This document shows positions 26,823 through 35,159 of a stretch of 64,000 nt of DNA, piece by piece (the stretch's first letter is position 1; every line of letters begins with the position of its first letter). Source of the stretch: Nitrosomonas sp. PY1 (GTDB taxonomy: Bacteria; Pseudomonadota; Gammaproteobacteria; Burkholderiales; Nitrosomonadaceae). The stretch lies in assembly GCF_022836435.1 (NCBI RefSeq), contig NZ_BQXC01000001.1, forward strand, positions 2,244,121 through 2,308,120, given 5' to 3'. Below the pieces are notes generated by a model. The model saw nothing but the letters and a program-made list of their open reading frames with translations. It was not told the origin of the DNA and searched no databases. A program made the position numbers and the translations under genes.

Positions 26823-26941
26823 AAGTAGCATTTGATGCACGTATTAGGGTTTTTTATTGTTTTAGTGGCGCACCAAGCAAGTGATTCAAATTCATTAAAT
26901 TTTAAGAATGGGATTTTGCAAAGATCTCAAATTCGTAAAAA

Positions 26942-29707
26942 ATGCCTCAGGTCAGTATTTTCATATCCACGGTTAGCGCTGAGTTTCACAGCTACCGAGA
27001 TGCGTTGCGGCATGATCTCGACCGCCCCAACGTTACAGTCAAAGTGCAAGAAGATTTTATCGCTACCGGCACAGAAACTTTAGCGATGTTGGATGAATAC
27101 ATCAGTAGGTGCAATGCGGTGATTCATTTGGTAGGCGATATGACTGGCGCAATGGCGCAAGCGCCTTCTCTGACGTTTATTCGAGAACGTTATCCGGATC
27201 TCGCCGAACGGTTTCCGTCGCTTCAATCATTTCTGGCTCCGGATGCGCAAGCGCTTTCCTATACGCAATGGGAAGCCTGGTTGGCGTTGTATCATCGCAA
27301 GATGCTGATTATCGCTGCGCCCGAAGCCGGCGCGATACGTGATGAGCAATATGCGTTGATCGAAGCGCAGCGCAATCATCAACAGCAACACCTCGAGCGC
27401 CTAGCGACTGTGGAGCGCTATCCTGGAATCCGGTTTGCCAACGCAGATCAGCTATCGATAGCAGCACTGCGTTCTAAATTGCAGGAGATTCTTGCATCAG
27501 TAGCGCCACTCAAGAAATTCAGCAACCTTCTACTACTTAGCATCGGTGAATTGTTCAAAGGCAGAGCCGCTTTGTTGGACAAATTAAACCGTAGCCTAGG
27601 CTCCGTTCCCGATTCTGCTGATACGATGGTTGTCGCGCGTGTGTTGAGCGGGCTTGGCGGTATCGGCAAGACGCGCATCGCCATTGAATATGCGTGGTGT
27701 CATGCTAAGGAATATGCTGCCCAATTGTTTGTGAGTGCTAATAGTGTGGAGGCATTGCACCGCAATCTCGCTGGATTATGCAAAACTCTCGAACTGGAAG
27801 AGCGGTTCGAGACCGATGAGGGTCGGCAGCACGATGCTGCGCTGCAATGGTTGCAACAGCATCCGGGCTGGTTGTTAATTTTTGATAATGTCGACACGGA
27901 AGAAGTCGCCATTGCTGTTGAAAACTTGCTGCCGAAATTGTCTGGCGGCCACTTGCTGGTGACCAGCCGGCTGACTAACTGGAGCGGTAGTTTGGAGGTA
28001 TTGTCCGTAGACACCCTATCCATCGATGCTGCTACCGAGTTTCTGTTGGACCGCACCGATACCAAGCGGCGCAAACAACCCGATGACCATGTGCAAGCCA
28101 GCGCGCTGGCGGAAACACTCGATGGCTTGGCTCTGGCATTGGAGCAAGCCGGTGCATATATCATGCATAACAGTCTTTCTTTTTCCGGTTATCTGCAGCA
28201 GTGGTCTAGTCAGCGTGAAATCGTGCTGACCTGGCATCAGGCACGCCAGATGCAGTATCCGACCAGTGTTGCCGTGACGTGGCTGACTAGCTTTGATCAA
28301 CTCAGCGAATCCGCTCGAGAATTGCTGCAACATGTGGCATGGCTAAGCCCTGCGCCGATTCCGGAATCACTGCTTGAGGTACCGATACCGGATGGCCGGA
28401 ATGAAGCCAATCCACTGACTGCGCTCGCCGAACTAGCGTCCTACTCATTAGCCACGCGTGCCACTGACAATCCAAGCTTCAGCGTACATCGCCTGGTGCA
28501 GGAGGTAACCCGCCGCCAGCTTGAAGATTCAACACATATCTGTCTAACCGAAGCGCTGCGATGGATCAATGCGGCTTTTATTGGATTCCCCCAAGACGTA
28601 AGAAACTGGCCTGTCCTCGATCCACTGCAACCGCATGTTCAGGCTGTAATCACATACGCTGATCAGGCTGGAATCGCAACACCGGTCTCGCGGCTGATGA
28701 ATGATCTAGGTTTGATGTATTTAACTAAGTCACTCTATAAAGAAGCCGAACCGTTGATTCGCCGCGCGCTAGCCATCGACGAGGCGAGCTTGGGAGCGGA
28801 TCATCCCAACGTCACCCGTGACCTCCACAATCTGGCGGTACTGTTTAAAGACACCGATCGCTTGACTGAAGCCGAATCGTTGATGCGGCGTGCATTGGTG
28901 ATCAATGAAGTAAGTTTTGGGAAAAATCATCTCAATGTTTCCGTCATTCTCAGTGGCCTATCGCTAGTGCTTCAGAAAACCTATCATCTGGATGAAGCCG
29001 AATTATTGATGCGACGTGCACTGGCGATCATTGAGGCGAATTTCGAAAAGGATCACCCAATCATTGCCGACGCTCTCAGCAATCTGGCACAACTGCTTAC
29101 TCAAATCAACCGCCCGACTGAAGCCGAGTCACTGATGCGGCGCGCATTGGCGATCGATGAAGCGAGTTTTGGAGAAAATCATCCCAACGTCGCACGCGAC
29201 CTCCACAATCTGGCGCTATCACTTCAGGCAACCAACCGCCCGACTGAAGCCGAATCATTGATGCGACGAGCGCTAGCAATCGATGTGACAATCCTCGGGA
29301 AAGATCATCCTCGCGTCGTACACGGCTACAAAAACCTGGCGTCACTGCTTCAATACACTAACCGTTTGACTGAAGCCGAATTGCTGATACAACAAGCGTT
29401 GGCAATCGATGAGGCAAGCTTCGGAAAGGATCACTCCAAAATTACCCTCCATCTCATTCATCTAGCTATACTGTTTAAGGACGCCAATCGTCTGGCTGAA
29501 GCTGAATCATTGATGCGACTCGTTTTGTCACGCAATGAGGCGAGTTTTGGAGAAGATCATCCCAATACCGCCATTTGTCTCAACAACTTGGCGATAATAT
29601 TTAAAGACACTAACCGCCTGACTGAAGCCGAACCGCTGGTGCGGCGTGCACTGGCGATATTCATCAAACGCCTGGGTGTGAACACCCCTATTCGCATACT
29701 GCCATGA
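26942..29707 (+). CDS. STAND NTPase: DUF4062/TIR-like N-terminus, NB-ARC, TPR array; 3' end probably frameshifted
   Basis: A 921-residue signal-transduction ATPase. Residues 1-150 resemble the DUF4062/TIR-like domain (VSIFISTVSAEFHSYRDAL). The NB-ARC part has Walker A GLGGIGKTR at about 237-245, Walker B WLLIFDNVD at about 310-318 and LLVTSRL after it. Residues about 590-921 are seven full 42-residue TPRs of the kinesin-light-chain type (MRRALAIDEASFGENHP-like). Proteins of this layout act in bacterial immunity or signalling: the TPRs sense, the NB-ARC oligomerises and the N-terminus is the effector. Beyond the stop, other frames continue the expected last repeat, so the native end lies near 29789. 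Confidence 0.82.
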   Translation: MPQVSIFISTVSAEFHSYRDALRHDLDRPNVTVKVQEDFIATGTETLAMLDEYISRCNAVIHLVGDMTGAMAQAPSLTFIRERYPDLAERFPSLQSFLAPDAQALSYTQWEAWLALYHRKMLIIAAPEAGAIRDEQYALIEAQRNHQQQHLERLATVERYPGIRFANADQLSIAALRSKLQEILASVAPLKKFSNLLLLSIGELFKGRAALLDKLNRSLGSVPDSADTMVVARVLSGLGGIGKTRIAIEYAWCHAKEYAAQLFVSANSVEALHRNLAGLCKTLELEERFETDEGRQHDAALQWLQQHPGWLLIFDNVDTEEVAIAVENLLPKLSGGHLLVTSRLTNWSGSLEVLSVDTLSIDAATEFLLDRTDTKRRKQPDDHVQASALAETLDGLALALEQAGAYIMHNSLSFSGYLQQWSSQREIVLTWHQARQMQYPTSVAVTWLTSFDQLSESARELLQHVAWLSPAPIPESLLEVPIPDGRNEANPLTALAELASYSLATRATDNPSFSVHRLVQEVTRRQLEDSTHICLTEALRWINAAFIGFPQDVRNWPVLDPLQPHVQAVITYADQAGIATPVSRLMNDLGLMYLTKSLYKEAEPLIRRALAIDEASLGADHPNVTRDLHNLAVLFKDTDRLTEAESLMRRALVINEVSFGKNHLNVSVILSGLSLVLQKTYHLDEAELLMRRALAIIEANFEKDHPIIADALSNLAQLLTQINRPTEAESLMRRALAIDEASFGENHPNVARDLHNLALSLQATNRPTEAESLMRRALAIDVTILGKDHPRVVHGYKNLASLLQYTNRLTEAELLIQQALAIDEASFGKDHSKITLHLIHLAILFKDANRLAEAESLMRLVLSRNEASFGEDHPNTAICLNNLAIIFKDTNRLTEAEPLVRRALAIFIKRLGVNTPIRILP

Positions 29708-29854
29708 GCAACTACACCGACTTGCTGCAGAAGCTAGGTATGACGGAGATGAAATTAAAACGAAACTATCGACGGAGTTGAAGTGTTGATGCGATATATA
29801 ATCGCATCACTCGAACTGATATGCATTGAGGGATTCTTCCTACTCAGCGAGCGT

Positions 29855-30415
29855 TTAATGATTGCGAATTTCCGGCAATGGAATTTTCTCTACTTTCGGC
29901 ATAGGGTGGAATTTCACTTCGAACGGCTTCTCATATCGAACATAGAACATACAAGGCTGATCCTTGCAGATCAATGCATGTGGCACATTTTCAGGTAAGC
30001 TGATGAAAGTCGGTGCTTTCATATCGACCGTATTGCCGTCAGCATTGACATAGCTGAAATCACCTTGAATCCACACATACGTTTCTGTAATGGGATGGCT
30101 GTGCGCCGGAAAAGTATAGTTTGCGGGTAGACGCACGACAGCCTCAGTCGGCTCTGTTTTGAAATCACCACGTAGAATCGCTATTTCCGCACCCTCTGGC
30201 ACCTGATCCGATTTCATGGATTTCCAGGTGAGCCGACTGAAATCAATCAAGAGTTGTCCCGCGCCAAACGATAGCGGATTTTTATTACTCGCATCGCCAT
30301 TTGCGGCAAGTGCAGATTGCGCAGAAAATAATGACACACTCAAAAAAGCCACAAGAAATACCCAACTAATCAACGAAGTGGAGGTATTGTAAAAGTCTCT
30401 GATTATTTTTTTCAT
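29855..30415 (-). CDS. Exported cupin-domain protein
   Basis: A periplasmic single-domain cupin. The start at 30415 is set by GGAG eight bases upstream and by the signal peptide that follows (cleaved after SALAA). The metal motif is HSHPITETYVWIQG-like, seen as PAHSHPITETYV, with the second cupin motif near NVPHALIC. It could hold a metal and act as an anti-sigma ChrR-like sensor, a lyase or a small-molecule binder; no neighbour helps. It faces the STAND gene end to end. Confidence 0.82.
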   Translation of the reverse strand: MKKIIRDFYNTSTSLISWVFLVAFLSVSLFSAQSALAANGDASNKNPLSFGAGQLLIDFSRLTWKSMKSDQVPEGAEIAILRGDFKTEPTEAVVRLPANYTFPAHSHPITETYVWIQGDFSYVNADGNTVDMKAPTFISLPENVPHALICKDQPCMFYVRYEKPFEVKFHPMPKVEKIPLPEIRNH

Positions 30416-30724
30416 CAACGAATCTCCAGAATTTTTAATCACAAAATTATTTTATAACATAACCGTTGCAAGACTATTCACTTTTGTTGCAGGCTCTTAA
30501 GAATCTGGTTGGCTATTGAAATCCAGATAAATTCTGATAACTTGATGCGTTTTCTGTAAAAAAACTAAAAGGCAAAAGTGTTCTGTAATACCAGATCCAT
30601 CGCTATGGAATCGTTACCGTGCAAAGACCTCCTATAGTCTACCGGACAACCTGCTAGCTTGACTTTATGCTTTCGGATAATGCCAGCAAATCTTTTTTGA
30701 GTAATGGCACGACGGCGTTCAAAT

Positions 30725-31519
30725 TTAGGGCTTTTCCGTTTCAAACAATATGGCTTGCATTGGATAGCGCATGGGATTTGAGCCATATTCTTTTTTAAAC
30801 GCTTCTGTCAACGCCTCAGCAATCTCATCAGGATTAACGCCGCCGCGGTCTCTGATTTCAAAAAGGAGCGGTGAATACACCAGCGCGCGTGCAAAAGCAG
30901 ATACATCGAGAATATCGTATTCATGACGCTGAACCGAAATCACTATGGGATCAAAGCCAATATGTATCAGTTGTTCTTTGAGTGGATCGATTTTGTGACA
31001 GGAAACGGGATCGAACAGAAATCGAGGTGTATCCGTCGGAAAGAATTGCGTTAAAACTTCAAAGCTTAGGCTAGCGAACGGATTGTACCGTTCCGAATCC
31101 CAGACACGGAAGAAATAACGGCCTCCACGTTTCAACACTCGGTACACTTCCCGAAATGCCGCTGCTTGGTCGAAGAACATGATTCCGAACTGGCAAACTA
31201 CCGCATCGAACGCTTCGTCATTGAACGGTAGCGACGTGGCATCTGCATTTTGAAACATGACTTGCTCGCCGGAGAGAAACTTTGTACGCGCAAGATCCAT
31301 CATCGAATCGCTGATGTCAATCGCAGTCAAATGCGCGTCTTTAGCTAGCAGGTTACGCAGATGCCGAGTGACAATGCCGGTACCAGCAGCAATCTCAAGC
31401 ACATTGCGAGGCGATTGTTCTGCAATGCGCCGTGCGGTATCTAATCCGTAGTGATCGAAAAGTACGGGCCCCAGATCACGATCATAAGGAATAACGACTT
31501 CATCAACATAACCTGCCAT
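30725..31519 (-). CDS. Class I SAM-dependent methyltransferase
   Basis: A 264-residue methyltransferase of the UbiE/Methyltransf_11 type with motif I VLEIAAGTGIVTRHL, motif II-like FDAVVCQFGIMFF and the post-motif VLKRGGRYFFRVWD. Substrate unknown; small lipophilic acceptors such as quinone or fatty acids are typical. It begins 2 bp after the triheme cytochrome stop, so it belongs to the cytochrome operon. Confidence 0.85.
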   Translation of the reverse strand: MAGYVDEVVIPYDRDLGPVLFDHYGLDTARRIAEQSPRNVLEIAAGTGIVTRHLRNLLAKDAHLTAIDISDSMMDLARTKFLSGEQVMFQNADATSLPFNDEAFDAVVCQFGIMFFDQAAAFREVYRVLKRGGRYFFRVWDSERYNPFASLSFEVLTQFFPTDTPRFLFDPVSCHKIDPLKEQLIHIGFDPIVISVQRHEYDILDVSAFARALVYSPLLFEIRDRGGVNPDEIAEALTEAFKKEYGSNPMRYPMQAILFETEKP

Positions 31520-31521
31520 AG

Positions 31522-32796
31522 CTAGTTCCCTCGGCTTCTATCGACGTCTTCCGGACTAACTAGGCTGCCGAGATTTCCCCACGCATTCCTGATATAAGAC
31601 ACTACCCAGGCAATTTCAGTATCTTGAATGAAATGTTGATAAGGTGGCATACCGTGAGGACGTGGATTACCGCTTGTTGCAGGAGGGTATCCGCCATACA
31701 GCACGCTGCGGATCGTGTTCAGCGGAGAACTCATGGTCACGCTGCGATTTCCAGCCAGAGGAGGATAAATTTTAGGTACGCCTTGCCCTGATTCACCGTG
31801 ACAATCCTGGCAGTGCTGTTCATACACTTTCTCCCCGAGAGCCACATATTGGCGTACGTGTTCCGGCATTTTCGGAATTTTTCGTGGTGCTTCGTCACTG
31901 TCCCGCTTATCGCCCAGAGATTGAAGATAAACCGCTATCGAACGCATATCGTAGTCCGACAGATGTTGCAGACTTTGCCGGACGATCGTCGCCATAGGAC
32001 CAGAAGTCACTGCGTGACTGTTGATCCCTGTCGACAGCAATTCGACGATATCATCGATTGACCATTCACCCACTCCGGCTTCCACCGGCGAGATCAGAGA
32101 AGGCGCGTACCAATGGGTTCCCATTATTTCTCCCCCAGTCAGCTTGTCATTCTGGCTTGCTCCCCATACATTACGGGAAGTATGACAAGCGTTACAGTGT
32201 CCGAGCCCTTGAACCAGATAATTACCTCGATTCCACTCATCACTCTTGGATTGGTCGGGTTGGTAAACACCTTCTTTGAAATACCATGTTCGCCATAGAA
32301 ACAGAAGCGACTGATTATCGTAAGGTGAACGTATCGTATGTGATGGATTGGTCTGTACAACAGAAGGTAGCGAGCGCAAATAGGCAAAGATCGCATCGGC
32401 ATCTTGCCGAGTAACCTTAGTATATTCAGTATACGGAAAAGCAGGGTACAGATAACGGCCATCCCTAGATTTGCCAAAATGCAGTGCCTGCCAGAAATCT
32501 TCCTCGTTCCAACGACCAATCCCCGTTTCATTATCCGGCGTTATATTCGGTGTAACGAATTGACCGAAAGGCGTATTCAACCTTCGGCCACCCGCATAGG
32601 GTTCACCCCCCCGTGTTGTATGACATCCCATACAATTGCCTGCAAGGGCAAGATACTCCCCGCGCTGAACTTGTTCTTCATTCGAATCAATCAGCGTCTG
32701 GGCCGATGCCATCTGTAGCATCGACAGCAAGCCACCCACAACAAAAATAATGACCCACTGCTTACTTGTAATCCCTACTTCATTCATACATTTCAT
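31522..32796 (-). CDS. Triheme cytochrome c, alcohol-dehydrogenase cytochrome subunit type
   Basis: An exported 424-residue protein with three covalent heme sites: CMGCH, CNACH and CQDCH, each starting a class I cytochrome c domain of about 110-140 residues. The layout equals the cytochrome subunit (subunit II) of membrane-bound alcohol or gluconate dehydrogenases, which pass electrons to ubiquinone or a terminal oxidase. No dehydrogenase subunit is present in the window. N-terminal signal or anchor helix ends at ASA. ATGA overlap with the upstream diheme cytochrome gene. Confidence 0.9.
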   Translation of the reverse strand: MKCMNEVGITSKQWVIIFVVGGLLSMLQMASAQTLIDSNEEQVQRGEYLALAGNCMGCHTTRGGEPYAGGRRLNTPFGQFVTPNITPDNETGIGRWNEEDFWQALHFGKSRDGRYLYPAFPYTEYTKVTRQDADAIFAYLRSLPSVVQTNPSHTIRSPYDNQSLLFLWRTWYFKEGVYQPDQSKSDEWNRGNYLVQGLGHCNACHTSRNVWGASQNDKLTGGEIMGTHWYAPSLISPVEAGVGEWSIDDIVELLSTGINSHAVTSGPMATIVRQSLQHLSDYDMRSIAVYLQSLGDKRDSDEAPRKIPKMPEHVRQYVALGEKVYEQHCQDCHGESGQGVPKIYPPLAGNRSVTMSSPLNTIRSVLYGGYPPATSGNPRPHGMPPYQHFIQDTEIAWVVSYIRNAWGNLGSLVSPEDVDRSRGN

Positions 32797-33521
32797 TGCG
32801 TCACACCCTCACTCTCCGACAAGATACTCTGGCAGCGCTGCACCAGTTCCGGGGTAAGCACGTCCGCTCCGGCTAATTGCCCCGATACGGGCTGACCAGG
32901 CAACCACAACGCTATTGCATTGACTTCTTCCTGAGTTAATTTTTTGGCGATTTTCGACATGCAATCAGGCGTCTGTCCACGCATGATTCCACCATTGCGC
33001 CAGCCACCGAACTGTGCAGCCAAATAGGCATGGGGCAAGCCAAGCAACCCCGGAATATAGGGTCGCACTCCCATCAGTGCCTCTCCATGACAAGCACTGC
33101 ATGCCGGAAGGTCGCGTGCGGGATCGCCGGAGTTAATCAGCGTTTCCACAGAACGGACTTCCGCGGATGACAGAGTGTGCACTACTGGTTCCGGATAAGT
33201 ATAGGGTAAGGAAGCAAAGTACTGTGCAATTTCCAGCATATATTCGTCTGACATATTTTCAAGCAAAATAGCCATTGGCTGATAATAGCGCTTGCCATCA
33301 CGAAAATTACGCAATTGATTGTAAAGATAACCGGCTGGTTTACCTGCAATACGCGGGAAATAAGCATCTCGATTAATTTTGTCAGCATCTCTATGACAGA
33401 TGATACAAGCCTTTACCCGATCATCCAACGTATCAGGTTTTTCAGATGGCATCGATTCGGCAGCGCCTGCCAAACCCGAAAACATCGACAGTAAGATCAA
33501 AACAGAAAACTTCATTGACAC
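32793..33521 (-). CDS. Diheme cytochrome c, c4-like
   Basis: An exported 242-residue protein with two heme sites, CIICH and CSACH, arranged as two similar halves as in cytochrome c4. It has a signal peptide ending AGAAE. GTG 33521 is preceded by AGGGA at six bases; ATG 33515 is an alternative. It leads the operon of triheme cytochrome and methyltransferase and likely shuttles electrons in the periplasm. Confidence 0.9.
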   Translation of the reverse strand: MSMKFSVLILLSMFSGLAGAAESMPSEKPDTLDDRVKACIICHRDADKINRDAYFPRIAGKPAGYLYNQLRNFRDGKRYYQPMAILLENMSDEYMLEIAQYFASLPYTYPEPVVHTLSSAEVRSVETLINSGDPARDLPACSACHGEALMGVRPYIPGLLGLPHAYLAAQFGGWRNGGIMRGQTPDCMSKIAKKLTQEEVNAIALWLPGQPVSGQLAGADVLTPELVQRCQSILSESEGVTQ

Positions 33522-33859
33522 GAAAATCCCTAAAAATAATCAAAATACTGGCAACGTTACGTTCAATTGTTCTCGTTGCAGCCTATACACGGGTGACAGT
33601 AACCTTCCAGATCTACTATTAAAACCACAAGATTTCACAATCTAACGATTCTCACGGTAACCATTCTACTCAATTACCGTTCTACCCGCTAACACCGTTC
33701 TATTTACTACACTTTCTTTCTCATTCTTTTGTTAGCTGCTGTTTCAATAAGAAATTGTGTAATTGACAAGAACCGTCAATAAAGTTTATCTCATATTATG
33801 CAACTTTGAATTCCGAAAGTTCCGCATACTGTCGATTACTTGCTTCAAGAAAACCTATC
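33522..33859. other. Intergenic region without a gene
   Basis: 338 bp of AT-rich DNA upstream of the cytochrome operon. It holds short repeated ccgttcta words (near 33661-33705) but no frame or hairpin of note. Confidence 0.5.
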
Positions 33860-34387
33860 TTAATAAGGTTTACCTTCTACCATTAATGGAATCATTTTAG
33901 TAATTTCATAACGATCAAGAGCCCGGATTTTATTTTCTATTTGAATATACCGAACCGTTTTTACACCGGAAAGAACTTTGGCAAGTTTGGGAACGTACGA
34001 TTGTTTTAGCTGAATTTCCGCTGTATCAACTTTAAATACCTCGTCAAGTAATTGCCTAGCTTTCTCATTGGTTAAAGTATTCGCATTGTAAATGATAGCG
34101 TATTCATTTATTACCTTAGCCAATTGATCGTTGATCTTCTGCAAATCTTTTTGGTAGGCATCATAGATTGGCCAAAAGCCCTTGGCTTCAGCATCTGTTA
34201 AATCCATATTCTCTGCAACCAATAATTTTTTGTCAGCACTAATTTTTTCTTGCAGGATCTTCATATTTTCACTCGCGCTATCCGCAAAAGCTGTGGATGC
34301 CGGAATCAAAACTACTGATACCAAAACAAAAATCAAAAAATTAAGATTTATTTTATTCACGATATTTGCCAAAGAAGCTATTTTCAT
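33860..34387 (-). CDS. Exported helical protein of unknown function
   Basis: A 175-residue protein with a signal peptide ending in AFA (about residues 15-35) and an all-helical, charged mature part containing ENMDLTDAEAKGFWPIYDAYQKDLQKI. The pattern of an acidic helix with a W-P-I-Y-D-A-Y core recurs in periplasmic proteins of aquatic proteobacteria that have no assigned role. Monocistronic, with a 470-bp empty region behind it. Not assigned to a family here. Confidence 0.65.
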   Translation of the reverse strand: MKIASLANIVNKINLNFLIFVLVSVVLIPASTAFADSASENMKILQEKISADKKLLVAENMDLTDAEAKGFWPIYDAYQKDLQKINDQLAKVINEYAIIYNANTLTNEKARQLLDEVFKVDTAEIQLKQSYVPKLAKVLSGVKTVRYIQIENKIRALDRYEITKMIPLMVEGKPY

Positions 34388-34566
34388 TATTGATTATCCT
34401 TGTTATGTTTAGAATATTGAAATATAAAAGTAATTGAAGCTTTCCCTTTGCAATTTAAATCAGAGCATCTTTAACCCAGATAAAATCGCTGAAAAACCTT
34501 CATCATTTTACAAAGAAAAAAACTCTCGCAAAATACTTGTTTGAGTCGTATTTGATTTTCAGAAGG

Positions 34567-34690
34567 TTATGAATAAGAATCTACCGCATGAGTTGGTTCT
34601 TTCAGTTGGCGATAATATGTCATTTCAGATTCATCCGGTGAAATATTTCCAATTCGCTCTAATAACTGGCGATCATTGAATTAATTCACG
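34567..34690 (-). pseudogene. IS3-family transposase (OrfB) C-terminal remnant
   Basis: On the minus strand this reads as about 38 residues ending in a stop, with the pattern FNDRQLLERIGNISPDE followed by YYRQLKEP, which matches the conserved end of IS3-group OrfB transposases (R-x-L-x-x-I-G-x-I-x-P ... YY). An in-frame stop lies just upstream, so only a fragment survives. Confidence 0.65.
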
Positions 34691-34943
34691 CTCCCAAAAT
34701 GGTAAATTCAGTTTCATCGATAGCACACCAGGAATCGCGATACTTGTTCAAATCAGCATACCTGATTGGAGCGACAGAAGACTGAAGGATGAATATACTG
34801 CCAAACCAGATACTGAAGATGCAAAAAACTCAAATGGAGATTATGTGGGAAATCTGGAAAATGGTAATGAGCAATTATCAAAGAGGATAAATCATTATAT
34901 CAACCAAGTTTATGGTATTAGCAGGTATAACTTTCTGGGGTGA
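34690..34943 (+). other. Start-less open segment between IS remnants
   Basis: About 85 codons are open on the plus strand with balanced amino-acid use (core IPDWSDRRLKDEYTAKPD) and end in TGA at 34941-34943, but no start codon or ribosome site is seen. It may be the tail of a gene that was cut when IS elements inserted, or chance. Confidence 0.25.
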
Positions 34944-34980
34944 CAAATTAAACCGTAAAGGGCGGCCAATTTAACCGGTA

Positions 34981-35085
34981 TCAACATCCCTGATCCATCT
35001 CTGCACTTCTTACCCAGGTTCGCAATGTTTCCGCTGTACAGCCAATCTTCAATGCGATCGATTTGATTCTCTCCTCTCAAATCAT
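34981..35085 (-). pseudogene. IS3-family OrfA remnant
   Basis: The minus strand encodes IALKIGCTAETLRTWVRSAE followed by MDQG and a stop, which is the helix-turn-helix core of IS3-group OrfA proteins (IAxKIGCTxETLRxWVRxAE). Start and rest of the frame are missing; stops lie just upstream. With the OrfB remnant 300 bp away it marks a decayed IS3-type element. Confidence 0.65.
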
Positions 35086-35159
35086 TTTATCTCCGGAAAA
35101 CCAGGGCGATTCAATTGTATGGTTACGCTTGGGGCAGGGAGAAGTGCTGATCCCCTAAT

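Noticed and set aside
26942-29707. Kinesin light chain or eukaryotic-type contamination
   Set aside because: The TPR units resemble kinesin light chain repeats, but the same repeats are common in bacterial NB-ARC proteins and codon use and context are bacterial.
30565-30786. 73-residue minus-strand frame with many Arg/Lys
   Set aside because: Overlaps the methyltransferase end, no ribosome site or recognisable family; perhaps a remnant but not supportable.
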